Positions 23,316 to 24,977 of a DNA stretch of 24,977 nucleotides are shown here, one piece after another. The DNA is from Lachnospiraceae bacterium UBA1683 (lineage in GTDB: Bacteria; Bacillota; Clostridia; Lachnospirales; Lachnospiraceae): NCBI GenBank assembly GCA_002320245.1, contig DCKD01000019.1:1-24977 (forward strand), written 5' to 3'. The notes under the pieces were generated by a model, which saw only the letters and a program-made list of their open reading frames with translations, was not told where the DNA came from and did no database searches. Numbering within the stretch: the stretch's first letter is position 1; each line of letters opens with the position of its first letter. The position numbers were made by a program, and so were the translations under genes.

Positions 23316-23341
23316 ACATATTTTTCTCCCTGCATATAATA
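23316..23341 (+). promoter_or_regulatory. sigma-K-like promoter upstream of dpaA
   Basis: CATATAATA at 23333-23341 fits the sigma-K -10 pattern CATAnnnTA exactly, and an AC dinucleotide 15 bases upstream (23316-23317) is close to the expected -35 spacing of 16-17. In Bacillus, dipicolinate synthase is made in the mother cell under sigma-K. The -10 also contains TATAAT, so a vegetative reading is possible, but no TTGACA lies at the right distance. The start would fall about 30 bases before dpaA. Confidence 0.45.
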
Positions 23342-23372
23342 AATAAAATTGTATTTTGTCAGGAGTTTCTCA

Positions 23373-24287
23373 ATGAAATATCCGCAATACGATTACGCGG
23401 TCATCGGCGGGGATATGCGTCAGGTATATCTGGCTGAAGAACTGGCACATCATCAGAACAGCGTCATTTATTATGCCCTTATGACTGAACCGGATGAATG
23501 CAGATGTTCTGATGCCTCTTGTGTTGTCCCTGCCTCATCTCTCGAAGAAGCCGTATGTTCCTCACGCTGTGTCGTTTGTCCGATCCCTCTTAGCAAAAAT
23601 GGCATCCATCTGAATCAAACGGTACTGGATAAGGAACTTTCTCTGTCCTCTCTGCTCGATATTTTAACTCCGGGACAGTTCTTCTTCGCAGGCTGTATTT
23701 CTGAGAATCTAAAGAATACCGCACAGGGCAATGGTATCTCTGTACATGATTTCATGAAAGACGAAGCACTTTCCATCTATAATACAATTGGTACCGCAGA
23801 AGGCGCCGTATGCGAGGCAATCCAAAGAAGTACCCGGAATCTTCACCACAGCCAGTGTGCAGTTCTTGGATATGGAAAATGCGGAACCACGCTTGTTCAT
23901 TATCTGAAGGGCATGTTCTGTTATGTGTATGCCTGCTCAGACCAGCCCAGAGAACGCGCCCTCGCCGGCACGGTTGCTGACAGGACGGGAAGTCTGGAAG
24001 AATTTACAGCATATGCCGGAGAATTTGATTTTATATTCAATACCATCCCTGCGAAGGTACTGACTGCTGAAACTCTGAATCACCTGAAACCATCTGTAAC
24101 CATCATTGACATTGCCTCCTCACCCGGCGGTGTAGATTACGCAGCGGCCCGGCGTCTGGGACTAAACGCTGCATTATGTCCGGGACTCCCCGGAAAATAT
24201 GCCCCCTCTTCTTCTGCAAAAGCCGTCAAAAAAACTATAGAGGCTGTTCTGTCCCAAAGCAAAACCAGTGTGATGAAAAAGGTCTAA
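23373..24287 (+). CDS. dpaA: dipicolinate synthase subunit A
   Basis: This 304-residue dehydrogenase-like subunit, together with DpaB, oxidises the lysine-pathway intermediate dihydroxy-tetrahydrodipicolinate to dipicolinic acid, the calcium chelator of the spore core. The N-terminal block is DYAVIGGDMRQVYLAEEL, a nucleotide-binding motif VLGYGKCGTTLVHYLKG sits at 164-180, and IDIASSPGGVDYAAARRLGL with CPGLPGKYAPSSSA closes the catalytic part, as in Bacillus SpoVFA. The start is taken at 23373, where AGGAG lies seven bases upstream; the open frame extends to a TTG at 23349 that has no such site. dpaB follows 43 bases downstream. Its presence says the host makes endospores. Confidence 0.94.
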   Translation: MKYPQYDYAVIGGDMRQVYLAEELAHHQNSVIYYALMTEPDECRCSDASCVVPASSLEEAVCSSRCVVCPIPLSKNGIHLNQTVLDKELSLSSLLDILTPGQFFFAGCISENLKNTAQGNGISVHDFMKDEALSIYNTIGTAEGAVCEAIQRSTRNLHHSQCAVLGYGKCGTTLVHYLKGMFCYVYACSDQPRERALAGTVADRTGSLEEFTAYAGEFDFIFNTIPAKVLTAETLNHLKPSVTIIDIASSPGGVDYAAARRLGLNAALCPGLPGKYAPSSSAKAVKKTIEAVLSQSKTSVMKKV

Positions 24288-24330
24288 GCGGAAACGAATC
24301 TCCAAAACAAATCTGGAAGGAATGATTGAA

Positions 24331-24909
24331 ATGTCTTTAAAAGGAAAAGCCATCGGGGTTGCCTTTACCGGCTCCTTTTGCACCTATGACAAAGCATTTA
24401 CAGAACTTCAGAAACTGGTGGATGAAGGAGCCCTCGTACAGACGATTTTTTCCGACGCAGCAGGAAGCATTGACAGCCGTTTTGGAAGGGCAGAATCCTT
24501 CATTGAGAAGGCCGGGGAAATCACAGGTGTAAAACCAATGCTGACTATATCACAGGCTGAACCGATTGGTCCCGGAAGCCTGCTGGACATTCTGGTTCTT
24601 TTTCCCTGCACCGGAAATAGTCTGGCAAAACTCGCTAACGGGATTACTGATACTCCCACACTGATGGCTGCCAAAGCCCATCTGCGGAACAATAAGCCTC
24701 TTGTGATTTCCGTTTCCACAAACGATGCCCTTGGAATGAATATGAAAAATATCGGTCTTCTGATGAATGCCAAAAATATATATTTCGTCCCATTTGGTCA
24801 GGATAACCCGAACAAGAAACCGAATTCCATGATTGCGCACACAGAGCTTCTGATTCCATCTATTGAAGCAGCTCTAGAAGGACGGCAGTATCAGCCCGTC
24901 ATCCAGTAA
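24331..24909 (+). CDS. dpaB: dipicolinate synthase subunit B (flavoprotein family)
   Basis: This 192-residue subunit of dipicolinate synthase is related to flavin-dependent decarboxylases. It begins LKGKAIGVAFTGSFCTYDKA, the standard DpaB/SpoVFB opening, and contains PCTGNSLAKLANGITDTPTL followed by MAAKAHLRNNKPLVI. The start at 24331 is preferred over the ATG at 24322, since GGAAGG is then about nine bases upstream and the protein opening matches the family. It is the second gene of the dpa operon; in Bacillus the order continues to asd and dapG, but the window ends here. Mother-cell cytoplasm during late sporulation. Confidence 0.94.
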   Translation: MSLKGKAIGVAFTGSFCTYDKAFTELQKLVDEGALVQTIFSDAAGSIDSRFGRAESFIEKAGEITGVKPMLTISQAEPIGPGSLLDILVLFPCTGNSLAKLANGITDTPTLMAAKAHLRNNKPLVISVSTNDALGMNMKNIGLLMNAKNIYFVPFGQDNPNKKPNSMIAHTELLIPSIEAALEGRQYQPVIQ

Positions 24910-24977
24910 ATATTTTCCCGGGGAGCAACCAGTCCCATGCCCTGCGGGCGGACTGCAGCAAAGCTGCAATATAAAGT
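24910..24977 (+). other. sequence after dpaB, cut by the window edge
   Basis: It holds two small inverted repeats (GCCCTGCGGGC and GCAGCAAAGCTGC) without a following T run. These may be part of a terminator or leader that continues outside the window; nothing more can be said. Confidence 0.3.

Noticed and set aside
1..24977. Prophage, conjugative element, CRISPR array or tRNA genes
   Set aside because: No structural phage genes, relaxase, regular repeats or cloverleaf sequences were seen; only isolated transposase and recombinase remnants.

Overview
This 25 kb window is low-GC DNA from a spore-forming member of the Clostridia, probably a Lachnospiraceae gut commensal. The basis is the YesM/YesN-controlled sugar operon, the dipicolinate synthase genes dpaA-dpaB, the AGGAGG-type ribosome binding sites and the Firmicutes-type mobile element remnants. 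No rRNA, tRNA or CRISPR array was recognised.

Layout. (1) 1-1130 is a gene graveyard on the minus strand: a frameshifted ISLre2/UPF0236 transposase piece, the N-terminal domain of a tyrosine recombinase and a decayed OmpR-type winged-helix domain. (2) 1173-12983 is a nine-gene minus-strand carbohydrate locus. In transcription order it encodes a lipoprotein sugar-binding protein, two ABC permeases, a PIG-L/LmbE deacetylase, a GH65 phosphorylase, a HAD phosphatase, a secreted GH16 endoglycanase, and the YesN response regulator and YesM histidine kinase. A hairpin lies directly after yesM. (3) 13018-13559 holds the promoter of that operon, an IS256 transposase N-terminal fragment and a stretch of unidentified sequence. 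(4) 13557-19983 is a complete Wadjet anti-plasmid system, jetA-jetB-jetC-jetD, tightly packed on the minus strand. (5) 20007-20640 is a broken SEC-C-motif gene with a near-perfect sigma-A promoter that faces into the Wadjet genes. (6) 20917-23040 carries a tocopherol-cyclase-like protein, remnants with a strong hairpin, and a membrane-anchored alpha/beta hydrolase. (7) 23373-24909 on the plus strand is dpaA-dpaB, preceded by a sigma-K-like element.

How it works together. The sugar locus reads as an extracellular cut (GH16), capture and import (ABC transporter; no ATPase gene here, so a shared MsmK-type ATPase is presumed), and intracellular de-N-acetylation and phosphorolysis (PIG-L, GH65, HAD). 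It would be sensed by YesM/YesN. The mix of a beta-specific endo-enzyme, an alpha-specific phosphorylase and a deacetylase is unusual and suggests an alpha-capped, possibly N-acetylated, host or dietary glycan. The Wadjet operon is a known class of SMC-based plasmid restriction system and looks intact. I found no wholly undescribed defence system. The most open questions are the substrate of the sugar locus, the missing beta-phosphoglucomutase, and how the Wadjet genes are transcribed through a dead gene.
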